Shown: positions 7,657 through 16,128, counted from the first letter of the stretch. The stretch: 33,523 nucleotides of DNA from Ruegeria sp. EL01 (GCF_900313035.1 NZ_OMPS01000007.1:1-33523); one strand, 5' to 3'. Made by a program: numbers and translations. Notes: generated by a model from the sequence alone, not told the origin.

Positions 7657-8597
7657 TCGAAGACACACCTTGGAAAGTAAAACGATACGATCCAGTTCGG
7701 CATATCGACAATTTCTGAAATCCGAAGATCACCGCACGTCGATACCAACATATAGGCATCCACTGCCGATAGGCCTTGGGTCTTGCACAACAAATCAACC
7801 ATACCAGACACCGCATCACGAGCACCGGACATTAGGTCAGGTCCGACGCCTGTTGTGACTTCATAGCCTTTGGCATCCAGGTGCCGTGTGACCGGACCGG
7901 GGGTGGTGAAACGTGGCATCTTTAGCTCTGCATCTTTCACCAGATCAATGGTCATCACGGCGTCCATCGGCGATTCAATCGCCGTGCCACAGACTTCGCC
8001 ATCGCCCTGTGCCGCGTGTGTGTCCCCGACGGACAGCATGGCCCCTGCGACTTCGACAGGCAGGTAAAGTGTTGCGCCTGACGAAAGGTCACGGATGTCC
8101 ATATTGCCACCAACATTGCGGGGCGGCACAATTGAATGCAGCCCCGGTTCCGCAAGCGCATTGCCAATCGTTCCGGCAAAAGGCTTAAGTGGAACGCGCC
8201 CGTGTTTACCAAATAAGGCAGGCTCCATCGTGTTGGCATCGTACTTCCACAGCGTTAACGCAGGATCGGTGAACTGATCAGCAAGCAGACCAAAGCCTGG
8301 AATGTTCGCAGTCCAACCGAACCCCGAGGGTTTGAAGCTGTCGATGGTGATCTTCAGCGCATCGCCGGGTTCAGCGCCTTCGACAAAGATCGGCCCGTTC
8401 ACCGGGTTAATCTTGCCAAAATCCAGCGTTTCAACGTCTTTCACTGTGCTGTCAGATGTCAGTTGACCGGCAGAACTATCAACACAGTGAAATTCAATCG
8501 TTGAACCAGGTGCAACCGTTTCGACTGGGACAAACGAATTGTCCCAGCCAAAATGGTGCTGATGGTTATGGATTGTATAGGAGCAAGCGTTACACAT
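7653..8597 (-). CDS. Acetamidase/formamidase family amidohydrolase
   Basis: A 314-residue member of the FmdA/AmdA family, which hydrolyses formamide, acetamide or other small amides to ammonia and the acid in the cytoplasm. Family landmarks are HHFGWDNS near the N-terminus, EGAEPGDAL, PPRNVGGNMDIRDL, the GDTHAAQGDGEVCGTAIE segment and the closing MLVSTCGDLRISEIVD. There is no signal peptide, so the substrate must be imported. The start codon overlaps the stop of the binding-protein gene by one base (TGATG), and its stop overlaps the ATPase start. Being placed inside a transporter operon that begins with amiC and amiR strongly suggests an amide substrate, although the exact one cannot be read from the sequence. 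Confidence 0.92.
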   Translation of the reverse strand: MCNACSYTIHNHQHHFGWDNSFVPVETVAPGSTIEFHCVDSSAGQLTSDSTVKDVETLDFGKINPVNGPIFVEGAEPGDALKITIDSFKPSGFGWTANIPGFGLLADQFTDPALTLWKYDANTMEPALFGKHGRVPLKPFAGTIGNALAEPGLHSIVPPRNVGGNMDIRDLSSGATLYLPVEVAGAMLSVGDTHAAQGDGEVCGTAIESPMDAVMTIDLVKDAELKMPRFTTPGPVTRHLDAKGYEVTTGVGPDLMSGARDAVSGMVDLLCKTQGLSAVDAYMLVSTCGDLRISEIVDMPNWIVSFYFPRCVFE

Positions 8598-10222
8598 CAG
8601 TCCGTCACAAACACATAGTCATAGTTGACAGGAATAGAGACCGGATCAACGTAAAGCGCATCTGCGCCGCCCATACGCGCCGATTTCATCGTGTAGCGTT
8701 GTTCGTTGAACACCGGCACCCAAGGCGCGTCTTCCATGATTTCCATGTAGATTTCGCTCCACATTTCCAACCGCTCACCGGCACGGTCCGGATCAACAAT
8801 CGCGTCTGCTTCTGACGATTTCGCGTCGAGGGCTTCGTTGCAATACCAAGACCAGTTCCAACCGCCTTGTACCGCACCAGAACACCCAAGGATCGGGCCG
8901 TAGAAGTTGGCCGCATCAGGGAAATCTGCAATCCATGCCATGCCACCAGACCAGATCATTGGGGCTTGATCCGCCTCGCCACCAGCCGCAATAACGTTGG
9001 CTTGGGCAAGTGATTTGATACCCGCGTTGATGCCAATACCAGCCAGATCTTGCTGGATCGCCTGCGCAATTCGTGGGTTGGGATCTGTATTCATCACATA
9101 GAGCTCGGTCTCAAACCCGTCCGCAAAACCCGCATCCGCAAGCATTGACTTGGCGGCGACTGGATCAAACGCATATCCGTCGTAGCCCTCGGTATAACCG
9201 GGCATGGTTGGTGGAAGCGGCTGTGTCGCCGGAATGGCCCGTCCGTTGATGATTTGGATGATCCGGTCTTTGTTGATCGCCATGTTGACAGCGCGCCGCA
9301 CATCCGGATTATCAAACGGAGGCATTTGTGTGTTCAGGGTGATGTATCCGGTGTGCAACTGTCCACCTTCGACAACACGTTCGGCCTGTTCTGGATCGCC
9401 CATCACTTCCTGAAATTTTGCTGGTGGGATACCATCACCGGGAACATCAACTTCGCCGTTTTGCAAGCGCAGCAGGGCAACAATAGGTTCTTGTCCAACT
9501 TCAAACGTGACTTGGTCAAGATAAGGGATACCCTCGCGCCAGTAATCAGCATTCTTGGCGAAGACCAACCGTTGACCAATGGTCCAATCGGCAAGTGAGA
9601 ACGCACCAGTGCCAACGGGGTTTTTCCCAAAGTCGTCGCCAGCGGCCTCAACCGCTTCTTGCGGGACCACAGACGCAAAGTTGAGCGCCATGACATGCAG
9701 GAACGTCGCGTCAGGACGGCTCAGTTCGATCTGCACAGTAGACGGGCTGCTGATCGTCACACCTTCAAGCGTTTCTGCATCGCCGCTGGCAACCGCGTCA
9801 TAGCCTTTAATCGACCAAAAGAAACCAGCCCCCGGGCTTTGTGTTTTCGGATTGGTCACGCGGTTCAACGAATAAACCACATCTTCTGCGCTCATTTCAC
9901 GGCCATTGTGGAATTTCACACCCGCGCGCAATTGAAATGTGAAGATCATGCCATCGTCAGAGATGGTGTAGCTTTCGGCAAGGCCTGGACGCAGATCGGT
10001 TGTGCCAGGGACATAATCCATCAATCCATCAAAAAGCGATTTAATCATGGACCAGTTTTGCCAGTCATACCCAATCGCTGGATCCAGCGTGGCCACGTCA
10101 TCTTTATAGGTAATGACGATGTTGCCTCCTGATTTTGCGTTTGGGTCGGGCTGATAGCCCTCAGCACCAACTGGTAAAGCAAGGCAAATAGCCATCGCGG
10201 TGGTTGAAATCAAATTCTTCAT
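8597..10222 (-). CDS. Peptide/opine-type ABC transporter substrate-binding protein (SBP family 5)
   Basis: A 541-residue periplasmic binding protein of the DppA/OppA class (SBP_bac_5). A Sec signal peptide covers residues 1 to about 20 (MKNLISTTAMAICLALPVGA). Family signatures include the N-terminal DVATLDPAIGYDWQNW, SYTISDDGMIFTFQLRAGVKFHNG and the hinge-region NPDVRRAVNMAINKD. It should deliver its ligand to the two permeases encoded just upstream. A strong GGGAGGA site lies before the ATG. The 43-base gap to the preceding permease gene is the only non-overlapping junction in the operon. The ligand is unknown; co-transcription with an amidase and AmiC/AmiR points to an amide or amidated small molecule and not an ordinary peptide. 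Confidence 0.93.
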   Translation of the reverse strand: MKNLISTTAMAICLALPVGAEGYQPDPNAKSGGNIVITYKDDVATLDPAIGYDWQNWSMIKSLFDGLMDYVPGTTDLRPGLAESYTISDDGMIFTFQLRAGVKFHNGREMSAEDVVYSLNRVTNPKTQSPGAGFFWSIKGYDAVASGDAETLEGVTISSPSTVQIELSRPDATFLHVMALNFASVVPQEAVEAAGDDFGKNPVGTGAFSLADWTIGQRLVFAKNADYWREGIPYLDQVTFEVGQEPIVALLRLQNGEVDVPGDGIPPAKFQEVMGDPEQAERVVEGGQLHTGYITLNTQMPPFDNPDVRRAVNMAINKDRIIQIINGRAIPATQPLPPTMPGYTEGYDGYAFDPVAAKSMLADAGFADGFETELYVMNTDPNPRIAQAIQQDLAGIGINAGIKSLAQANVIAAGGEADQAPMIWSGGMAWIADFPDAANFYGPILGCSGAVQGGWNWSWYCNEALDAKSSEADAIVDPDRAGERLEMWSEIYMEIMEDAPWVPVFNEQRYTMKSARMGGADALYVDPVSIPVNYDYVFVTD

Positions 10223-10265
10223 AGTTTCCTCCCATTGAAGTTATTTTATTGTTTGTTGTAGGTCG

Positions 10266-11186
10266 TCATCGTGTTCGGATACGGGGATCGACCATCAGGC
10301 TGATAAGATCAGCCAACAGATTGCCGATTACGATTGCGGTGGCCGACACCAAGGTCACACCCATAATGATTGGAATGTCGACGCGCTGGATGGCCTGCCA
10401 CGCAAGCTGTCCAATGCCCGGCCAGCCAAAGACGCTTTCAACAACCACGATCCCACCCATGAAAATGCCGATATCAATACCAATCATCGCTACGATTGGC
10501 AGGATCGCGTTGGGCAGGGCGTGACGGAAAATAATGCGCATGCGGGTCAGACCTTTAGCACGAGCAGTACGCACATAATCCTGCCGCAACACTTCGATCA
10601 TCGAGGACCGCATCATGCGGCTATACCAACCAGATCCAAGTATCCCGAGCGTCATGGACGGCAACACAAGATGCGAAAATGTCCCATATCCACCAATGGG
10701 GAACCACCCAAGTTGAACAGCGAAAACGTAAAGTAACAGCAGGCCAACAACAAATTGTGGCGCAGAGACGCCGATGAACGAAACGATCATCAGTGATTGG
10801 TCTGTGGCTGTACCACGCCGCAGAGCGGCGACAATACCCATGCTCAATCCGATCAACAATTCTGCGAATATGGCACCAGCCATAAGCAAAAGCGATGCGG
10901 GTAGCCGTGAGGCGATTAACGTACTGACTTCGGTCTTTTGCAGGTAAGAACGCCCTAAATCACCTTGCACCAATCCAGACAGATAGCGCCAATATTGCAC
11001 CCATAGAGGTTGATCAAGCCCAAGCTGTTGCCTAATGTTTTCAACAGTTTGTGGTGTGGCAGAACGACCCGCGATCTGCCGAACGGGATCGGCTGGCAGC
11101 CAATACAGCAATACAAAGGTGATAATGGACACCCCAAGAAGGATCAGCAGGGATTGAACCAGGCGTCGCAGGAAAAAGCTGACCAT
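10266..11186 (-). CDS. ABC transporter permease, DppB type
   Basis: A 306-residue inner-membrane permease of the peptide/nickel transporter class. The first membrane helix (about residues 9-30, LVQSLLILLGVSIITFVLLY) is followed by the typical periplasmic DPVRQIAGRSATPQ segment. The C-terminal part has the EAA-type loop contacting the ATPase (DYVRTARAKGLTRMRII, then HALPNAILP). The length and about six membrane segments fit the family. It pairs with the DppC-type permease whose stop codon overlaps its start by one base (TGATG). This is translationally coupled, as expected for a heterodimer made in equal amounts. Confidence 0.92.
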   Translation of the reverse strand: MVSFFLRRLVQSLLILLGVSIITFVLLYWLPADPVRQIAGRSATPQTVENIRQQLGLDQPLWVQYWRYLSGLVQGDLGRSYLQKTEVSTLIASRLPASLLLMAGAIFAELLIGLSMGIVAALRRGTATDQSLMIVSFIGVSAPQFVVGLLLLYVFAVQLGWFPIGGYGTFSHLVLPSMTLGILGSGWYSRMMRSSMIEVLRQDYVRTARAKGLTRMRIIFRHALPNAILPIVAMIGIDIGIFMGGIVVVESVFGWPGIGQLAWQAIQRVDIPIIMGVTLVSATAIVIGNLLADLISLMVDPRIRTR

Positions 11187-12082
11187 CAGTCACGTCCTCT
11201 TTGGGTTGGATCCAATATTTCGCGCAGGGCATCGCCGACAAGGTTGAACGCGAGCGCAAGGCACACGATTGCAAGGCCGGGAAAAAAGACTAACCATGGG
11301 GCCGCCTGAAAATATGTTTGGTTTTCAAAGATGATGTTGCCCCAGCTTGGCGTCGGGGGCTGAACGCCCACCCCAAGAAAGCTGAGAGTAGCTTCGAGCA
11401 GAACGGTGGTGGAAATTCCAAGCGTACCCCAAACGATGATGGTTGGGACAAGGTGCGGAAGGATGTGCTTTAGCAAAATACGCATGTGGCTAGCACCGAT
11501 GGTTCGTTCAGCTGCTATAAACTCGCGCTCGGACAGCGATGCGGTTTCGGCGTAAAGAACCCGCGCCGTTTGGACCCAATACACAATGGCAATCACCAAG
11601 GCGACGATCCAAAGTGAAGGTTGAAAGATTGCAGCCAAACAGATGGCCAGCAATAGAGCAGGAAAAGCCATCATCAAGTCTGTCAGCCGCATCAACGCAC
11701 TACCAATCCAGCCGCGGAAATACCCAGCCGTGACGCCAACTATTGTGCCAATGAGCAAAGCCAGACCATTCGCAGCCACGCCGATGATTAGCGATGTCCG
11801 CGCGCCATATAGTATCCGTGTCAGCAAGTCGCGACCCAACAGATCGGTGCCAAGCGTAAACGGCCCGCCCGGCGGCATCGGGGCACCCTGCAGCGTCAGC
11901 CCGTCAAACATCTGCTCATTCGGATCAAACGCCGTGAGCCATGGCGCAAAAATCGCGGCACCCAGTGTAAGCAAAACCAGAAAAAGGCCAAATAGGGCCA
12001 GCTTTCGTCGTGCAAATTGGGCGATCACGCCACGTTCAGCGGTTGCGGCGATTGCTGGGTCAATATTTTCCGAATTTGTCAT
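11186..12082 (-). CDS. ABC transporter permease, DppC type
   Basis: A 298-residue partner permease of the peptide-type transporter. Residues 24-46 (KLALFGLFLVLLTLGAAIFAPW) form the first membrane helix, followed by the family-typical GTDLLGRDLLTRILYGARTSL. The ATPase-contact loop is FIAAERTIGASHMRILLKHILPH. The ATG at 12082 is preferred because AAGGAGGG sits six bases upstream; the frame is open for 16 more codons, but those lack a ribosome site. The chosen start lies 23 bases inside the end of amiR, so translation is probably coupled to the regulator gene. The arrangement ties transporter synthesis directly to the AmiC/AmiR control module. Confidence 0.92.
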   Translation of the reverse strand: MTNSENIDPAIAATAERGVIAQFARRKLALFGLFLVLLTLGAAIFAPWLTAFDPNEQMFDGLTLQGAPMPPGGPFTLGTDLLGRDLLTRILYGARTSLIIGVAANGLALLIGTIVGVTAGYFRGWIGSALMRLTDLMMAFPALLLAICLAAIFQPSLWIVALVIAIVYWVQTARVLYAETASLSEREFIAAERTIGASHMRILLKHILPHLVPTIIVWGTLGISTTVLLEATLSFLGVGVQPPTPSWGNIIFENQTYFQAAPWLVFFPGLAIVCLALAFNLVGDALREILDPTQRGRD

Positions 12083-12668
12083 GAAGCCCTCCTTCATTTT
12101 GGGCATCAAGAACAACTCTGAGTGCTGCATCTTCTATTGTTTCACGCCGTGCCATCGCCAAATGTCGCAGTTTTGCATAGGCCTCATCCTCGCTACTGCC
12201 CGCAGCGGCAAGCAACGTCACTGCTTGCACGACGGTCTGCCGTTGCGACAATCGCCCACGCAAAACACCAATTTCGTCACGCATTGACTGGCGCACCTCG
12301 AACGCCCGCCGTGCGATCAACAGCGCACTAAAGACACCGCCATCCCCCACTGGTTTCAATATCTGCGCATCAGCACCTTGCGACAACGACCATTCGATCC
12401 GGCCCGGTGCCTCGGACCCGATAAGCGCGATCATCGGCATCGGGGCAGCCCCTGCATCCCAAGGAAACTGGGCATCATAACCCATATCAGCATCAAAAAA
12501 GACAAAATCGGCCGCCAGTGCTTTTGGCGGCAATTCAGGCCAACAGTCAAAAACGTCCAATCCGATTGGCTTACACTGACGGCGCAGGGATTGAACCGTT
12601 GCATGCGGACGATGCAAAATTGCAACCCGCAGCTTGCTAAGATCGGGGATATGCAGCCGAATTTTCAT
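12060..12668 (-). CDS. amiR: AmiR/NasT-type ANTAR antitermination regulator
   Basis: A 202-residue RNA-binding antiterminator. Residues 1 to about 120 form a receiver-like domain of the AmiR kind (VAILHRPH, then FVFFDADM), without the clean phosphorylation site of true response regulators. A coiled-coil linker follows (about 125-150, MRDEIGVLRGRLSQRQTV). The C-terminus is an ANTAR domain with the characteristic SEDEAYAKLRHLAMARR. ANTAR proteins bind paired stem-loops in leader RNA and prevent a terminator from forming. In Pseudomonas, AmiC holds AmiR inactive until amide binds. Here the gene overlaps amiC by four bases (ATGA), and a terminator hairpin sits in the operon leader, the expected target. 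Confidence 0.9.
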   Translation of the reverse strand: MKIRLHIPDLSKLRVAILHRPHATVQSLRRQCKPIGLDVFDCWPELPPKALAADFVFFDADMGYDAQFPWDAGAAPMPMIALIGSEAPGRIEWSLSQGADAQILKPVGDGGVFSALLIARRAFEVRQSMRDEIGVLRGRLSQRQTVVQAVTLLAAAGSSEDEAYAKLRHLAMARRETIEDAALRVVLDAQNEGGLHDKFGKY

Positions 12669-13765
12669 TTAACGATCCGCAGCTTTGGAAGGCGGATATC
12701 GATGCGGCGCTCTGAATGGGACAGATAAGGATCGGCGGGTATGTCTTGCCATTGTTCGAGAACTTGAAACGCTCCGTCTTTGACCTGTGCAATCAATACC
12801 GGCAACGCTGTGTGATGGGTCTCGACATCGATCATTGAGCGGTGCGTATTCTCGCTTAACAGCTCTGAAATTGGTGCGCCTTCTAATCCTGGGTTCGCTT
12901 GCAGGAGCTGCGAAAGCTCCATTACGGCGGCCCATGAGGCAGCTTCTAGTGACGATTCAAAATTGCGAAGGCCCTGACATGGCCATCCTCGAGCGCCATG
13001 AAAATATGGGCCGGCAGAGATAAGTCCTTCTGCGGCATCGCCGATTTCCACAAGTTCGCTTTCCGTCAGATTGCAGGACAAGACAGGGCAATTATCAGGG
13101 GTGAAAAAGCTGTCGGCCTTGGCAAGCTCTGCAAACGCTTTCAGGAAAGTATATGACGACGCGCCAACCAAAGAATTCAACACAAAGTTTGGTCGGGTCG
13201 CGCGGATCTCTTCGATCATGTGACCAATATTGATGTCGTTCAGCGCAACATAGCGTTCACCAAGGACATCTCCGCCAGCTTCTTGGATAACCTCGCGCGC
13301 AACGCGGTTTAACTCCCAGCCCCAGATGTAGTTGGATCCAGTAAGATATCCGCGACCGCCAAACCGTGGCAACGCCCAGCTTAATAGGGGTAGCAAATGT
13401 TGATTGGGGCATGCGTGTGTATAAACAACGTGATCAGAGGCCTCAAACCCTTCATAAGGCAGGCTGTACCACAGCGTCGCGCCTAGTCTTTCAAGTATTG
13501 GGATAACGTCTTTCCGACTCCAGCTGGTGACGCACCCAATTACATGCGCGACCGACCTATCTTCAAGAATTTCTGCACAAAGCGGTGCGTAGAGATCAAT
13601 ATTACCTTCTGGATCACGATCGACCGTTTCAAAGGTGAAATTGAAAGATGTGTCCGCATTTATTGCGTTGATCGCCAGCAAGGCACCTCGCCTGCTTGCA
13701 CACGACAGGCTTCCGTAGCTGCCACTGCGAGAATAAAGAATGCCTAGTCTTATCGTTTTACGCAT
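12665..13765 (-). CDS. amiC: AmiC-like amide sensor (periplasmic-binding fold, cytoplasmic)
   Basis: A 366-residue protein of the AmiC/UrtA group (LivJ-like type I binding fold). Matches to Pseudomonas AmiC include the opening LGILYSRSGSYGSL, VIGCVTSWSRKDVIPILE, YSLPYEGFEASDHVVY, ACPNQH and GSNYIWGWELNR. The C-terminal EQWQDIPADPYL also matches. It has no signal peptide, as expected for a cytoplasmic sensor rather than a transporter component. AmiC binds short amides and thereby releases AmiR. The ATG at 13765 is chosen; the frame extends upstream only through a TTG that lies inside the leader hairpin. GGGAGGA lies 14 bases before the ATG, longer than usual, and sits in a hairpin loop. It is the first gene of the operon. 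Confidence 0.9.
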   Translation of the reverse strand: MRKTIRLGILYSRSGSYGSLSCASRRGALLAINAINADTSFNFTFETVDRDPEGNIDLYAPLCAEILEDRSVAHVIGCVTSWSRKDVIPILERLGATLWYSLPYEGFEASDHVVYTHACPNQHLLPLLSWALPRFGGRGYLTGSNYIWGWELNRVAREVIQEAGGDVLGERYVALNDINIGHMIEEIRATRPNFVLNSLVGASSYTFLKAFAELAKADSFFTPDNCPVLSCNLTESELVEIGDAAEGLISAGPYFHGARGWPCQGLRNFESSLEAASWAAVMELSQLLQANPGLEGAPISELLSENTHRSMIDVETHHTALPVLIAQVKDGAFQVLEQWQDIPADPYLSHSERRIDIRLPKLRIVK

Positions 13766-13800
13766 GGGCTTTTTTTGTTCCTCCCAAAACAAAAAAGCCC
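13766..13800 (-). promoter_or_regulatory. Hairpin presenting the amiC ribosome binding site in its loop
   Basis: In the minus-strand RNA, GGGCTTTTTTGTT (13800-13788) is nearly the reverse complement of AACAAAAAAAGCCC (13779-13766); one extra A is unpaired. The loop contains the GGGAGG ribosome site. The 5' arm GGGC is also part of the 3' arm of the upstream terminator, so the two structures exclude each other. This is seen directly in the sequence; its effect on translation is inferred. Confidence 0.6.
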
Positions 13801-13836
13801 TGCATCTTTACCCCAAAAACAGGGTGGATACAGGGC
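13791..13836 (-). terminator. Leader terminator (attenuator) upstream of amiC
   Basis: Minus-strand RNA: GCCCTG (13836-13831) pairs with CAGGGC (13802-13797). Inner pairing ATC/GAT and ACCC/GGGT extends the stem, and six T follow directly (13796-13791). It lies between the promoter and amiC, so by default it would stop transcription of the whole amide operon. This matches an ANTAR-controlled attenuator. Upstream, CAGGC (within GTCAGGCGG, about 13852-13846) can instead pair with GCCCTG, a possible antiterminator. Confidence 0.75.
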
Positions 13837-13872
13837 ACGGTTGCCGCCTGACAAAGGTCAGTATTTGGATTC

Positions 13873-13900
13873 AGGCTAGTCGTTTGCAGTATTTTGTCAA
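13873..13900 (-). promoter_or_regulatory. Candidate sigma-70 promoter of the amide operon
   Basis: A perfect -35 TTGACA (13900-13895) is followed after 16 bases by TAGCCT (13878-13873), a moderate -10. Transcription would start near 13866, giving a leader of about 100 bases that contains the attenuator and the ribosome-site hairpin. Confidence 0.55.
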
Positions 13901-14637
13901 GTTTGGGCGCGGCTTATAAATTTGTAGTTCACCCATACCACAGGAGCTAGAACCCAATTTGCGTGCTCACTTTTCCGCATAACGGATTTCATTTCGATAG
14001 GGAGATGTCATTGAATTTCTAGTGCCGAAACTCGCGCAATTCACTCTTCACGGTTGGTTTCAAACCTAGCGGATAGTTTGCGGTGCATAAGCTGGTCTCC
14101 TACCCCGAAAACATGTAGTTGTAGCGTTGCAATAAATCAGTAAAACCTGCAAGTGCAGGGGATGTTGTTCGAAGTGGCAACAAAAGCAGCCATTGGCGTC
14201 GGCGCAAAGAAGGTCCGTTTTGTCCCGCGACCTGTGAATTCGCGGTTTCAGATTTGCCGCGACCCACACGAATGGCTGTAATCTCCGCTGCGCTGCGAAT
14301 AAGATTTTGACGCCGGGGCAGAACTTTCGGTGCTGCGCGCGTGTGCAGCGTGAAAATCAAATTTGCAGGTTGGGCTCGCTGCCGACATTCTCTGCGACGT
14401 GATAGGGCTGGCACGTTGAGCCCTTAGCCGACTTTGCCGCTTTATTTGACCGCTGCAATTGCATTCTTCGGCCTTGGTTGCATTGCTGACCTTCACGGCT
14501 TGATTGGTGAACTCACAGGACGCGGACAAAACTGCCTTTGCCCTTAAGGGTGTTTGCTGACGCAGCATCTCTTCGCGGGCGCAGCATGTTCTTAGCGGCG
14601 TTACAGTCAACGTCGTCAGAGCGGCCATTCAACGTGG
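13901..14637. other. Stretch without a supported gene upstream of the amide operon
   Basis: About 740 bases. Short overlapping frames on the minus strand (14066-14628) have no good ribosome sites, no domain-like pattern and a composition like decayed DNA. No RNA gene or repeat was recognised. The left part may hold upstream regulatory sites for the amide operon. Confidence 0.4.
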
Positions 14638-14781
14638 ATTGATGACGTCAATTCCAAACTGCATTTTCGCTGCGGTTGGGAAATGTCTGAGCTCGGAACG
14701 CTTGACGAAAAAAAGGTCGCGGCTCTCGTGGGTCTTGCGCCAATCAATTGTGAAAGCGGCAAATACAAAGGGCGTCGTCGC
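14638..14781 (+). pseudogene. IS110-family transposase relic, interrupted by IS5
   Basis: One frame reads IDDVNSKL, then SELGTLDEKKVAALVGLAP, INCESGKYKGRRR. This is the conserved transposase_20 segment of IS110-family enzymes. It has no start codon context and ends at the first base of the IS5 element, so about 45 codons survive. The missing 3' part does not reappear on the far side of the IS5 copy. Confidence 0.75.
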
Positions 14782-15831
14782 GGCTTTGTTGCACAAATCG
14801 GGGTCTGAACGCACTTCCCCTTTCCGCGGACAGACTCATCCTACGGGCTCTGTGATGGGTATGCCAAGAGCGGTGTAGCGGTTGAGCACCGCGATCCGGA
14901 TCTGTAGCTCAGCGACCTGCCGGTCGAAGTCTCGGGCCATGAGGCCTTGGCCCAGGAGTTTGAGGCAGTGCATCTTCGTCTCTGCGCGACTTCGGCGGTG
15001 ATAGCCGGTCAACTTTCGCCAGAGTGCCCGTCCAAGATATTTGGACGCCCTGACAGCTTCGTTTCGGGCGATAGCTCCTGCCGTGGTTGGCTTCCAAAGT
15101 TGGGCATTCTTGCGTGGCGGGATGATGGCGGCGGCTCCGCGAGCGGCAATCACATTGTGGCAGCTGCGCGTGTCGTAGGCCCCATCAGCGGTGACCGTGG
15201 CAATCTCTTGGTCGGGCGGGATTTGGTCCAGCAGGTCGGGCAACATAGGAGCATCGCCGACATTGCTTGTCGTGACGCCAACTGCGCGGATCTCCAGTGT
15301 TTCCTCGTCCATACCGAGATGCAGCTTGCGCCAAAGGCGCTTCTTTGGTCCGCCATGCTTACGGGCGTTCCACTCTCCTTCACCCTCCGCTTTGATCCCG
15401 GTCGCGTCGATCAGCAGGTGCAAAGGACCCGTCCCTCCGCGATAGGGGATAGCGACGCTCATCGTCTTCTGGCGGCGGCAAAGAGTGCTGAAGTCTGGCA
15501 CTTTCCAGTCAAGGCCTGCCAGCCGCAACAAACTTTCGACGAACCCGGTCGTCTGGCGAAGGGGCATGCCGAATAGCACCTTCATCGTGAGGCAAACCTG
15601 GATTGCCGCGTCGCTAAACTCGCGCTGACGACCGCGCTTGCCGGTCGACGAAGCGTACCATTCCATCTCAGGATCAAGCCAGATCGATAGCGAACCGCGC
15701 TGCTTCAACGCTGTGTTGTACGAAGGCCAGTTCCTGGTCTTGTACTTCGTAGGGGACCAACTGCTCATGCACCGTTGCTACCCCACTGGATTCAAACAGG
15801 GAATCCCTCGCCCCATTTGTGCAACAAAGCC
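14782..15831 (-). mobile_element. IS5-family (IS903-like ends) insertion sequence, complete (1050 bp)
   Basis: The ends are GGCTTTGTTGCACAAAT at 14782-14798 and, inverted, the identical 17 bases at 15831-15815. They resemble the GGCTTTGTTG tip of the IS903 subgroup. One transposase gene fills the element. The flanks CGTCGTCGC and ATTCTGCAA show no 9-bp duplication, and different gene relics lie on the two sides. This suggests recombination or deletion rather than a clean insertion. Confidence 0.92.
14836..15768 (-). CDS. IS5-family transposase
   Basis: A full-length 310-residue DDE transposase. Catalytic residues are D121 (LLIDATGIKAEG), D195 (TADGAYDT) and E263 (RSRAETKMHCLK). The N-terminal MSSWSPTKYKTRNWPSYN and the VCLTMKVLFGMPLRQTTG region are typical of the Rhodobacteraceae versions of this family. 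The frame is intact and the ends of the element match, so it may still be mobile. Its own ribosome site is weak, as is common for transposases. It lies on the minus strand, opposite to the IS110 relic it abuts. Confidence 0.95.
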   Translation of the reverse strand: MSSWSPTKYKTRNWPSYNTALKQRGSLSIWLDPEMEWYASSTGKRGRQREFSDAAIQVCLTMKVLFGMPLRQTTGFVESLLRLAGLDWKVPDFSTLCRRQKTMSVAIPYRGGTGPLHLLIDATGIKAEGEGEWNARKHGGPKKRLWRKLHLGMDEETLEIRAVGVTTSNVGDAPMLPDLLDQIPPDQEIATVTADGAYDTRSCHNVIAARGAAAIIPPRKNAQLWKPTTAGAIARNEAVRASKYLGRALWRKLTGYHRRSRAETKMHCLKLLGQGLMARDFDRQVAELQIRIAVLNRYTALGIPITEPVG

Positions 15832-16056
15832 ATTCTGCAACCAAAGAAATAACTCCTCTTCTTCATCCGGAACTGGCCCCAAACTCGAGAAAAGATCACC
15901 GTAAACCGGCACATATCTACGGGCATTGATGATGCGCTCACGCAGCAATCTTGTAGGTGACTGCGAAAGAGTTCCGATTGTACCGCTTGATAACTCTTGC
16001 TCCGCCGCCTTAAGTGCACTCAACGTGTATCCGCCAATCGGCGGCAAATCTTCCAT
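15778..16056 (-). pseudogene. Unknown protein, 3' end replaced by IS5 sequence
   Basis: The frame starts at MEDLPPIGGYTLSALKAAEQ and remains natural-looking through ARRYVPVYGDLFSSLGPVPDEEEELFLWLQNG. It then enters the IS5 terminal repeat at 15831 and stops at 15778. About 75 native residues remain, acidic near the cut. I do not recognise the family. It was probably longer before the IS5-associated rearrangement. A second ATG three bases upstream would add one Met. Confidence 0.5.
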
Positions 16057-16074
16057 CAAAACTCATCCCCACGC

Positions 16075-16096
16075 CCCTGCCGCGTATGCGGCGGGG
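16075..16096. other. GC-rich hairpin between two minus-strand frames
   Basis: CCCTGCCGC (16075-16083) pairs with GCGGCGGGG (16088-16096), nine pairs with one G-T, around the tetraloop GTAT. There is no T-run on either strand. It separates the alanine-rich frame from the truncated gene and could be an mRNA processing or stabilising element. Confidence 0.4.
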
Positions 16097-16128
16097 TCAT
16101 TCAATCAGAGTCGCAATAAAATAAGAAG

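Noticed and set aside
14066..14628. Chain of minus-strand frames upstream of the IS110 relic
   Set aside because: Low-complexity Ser/Ala/Arg-rich composition, no consistent start, likely decayed DNA.
14773..15840. Target-site duplication of the IS5 element
   Set aside because: Flanking 4- and 9-base segments (TCGC and ATTC; CGTCGTCGC and ATTCTGCAA) do not match.
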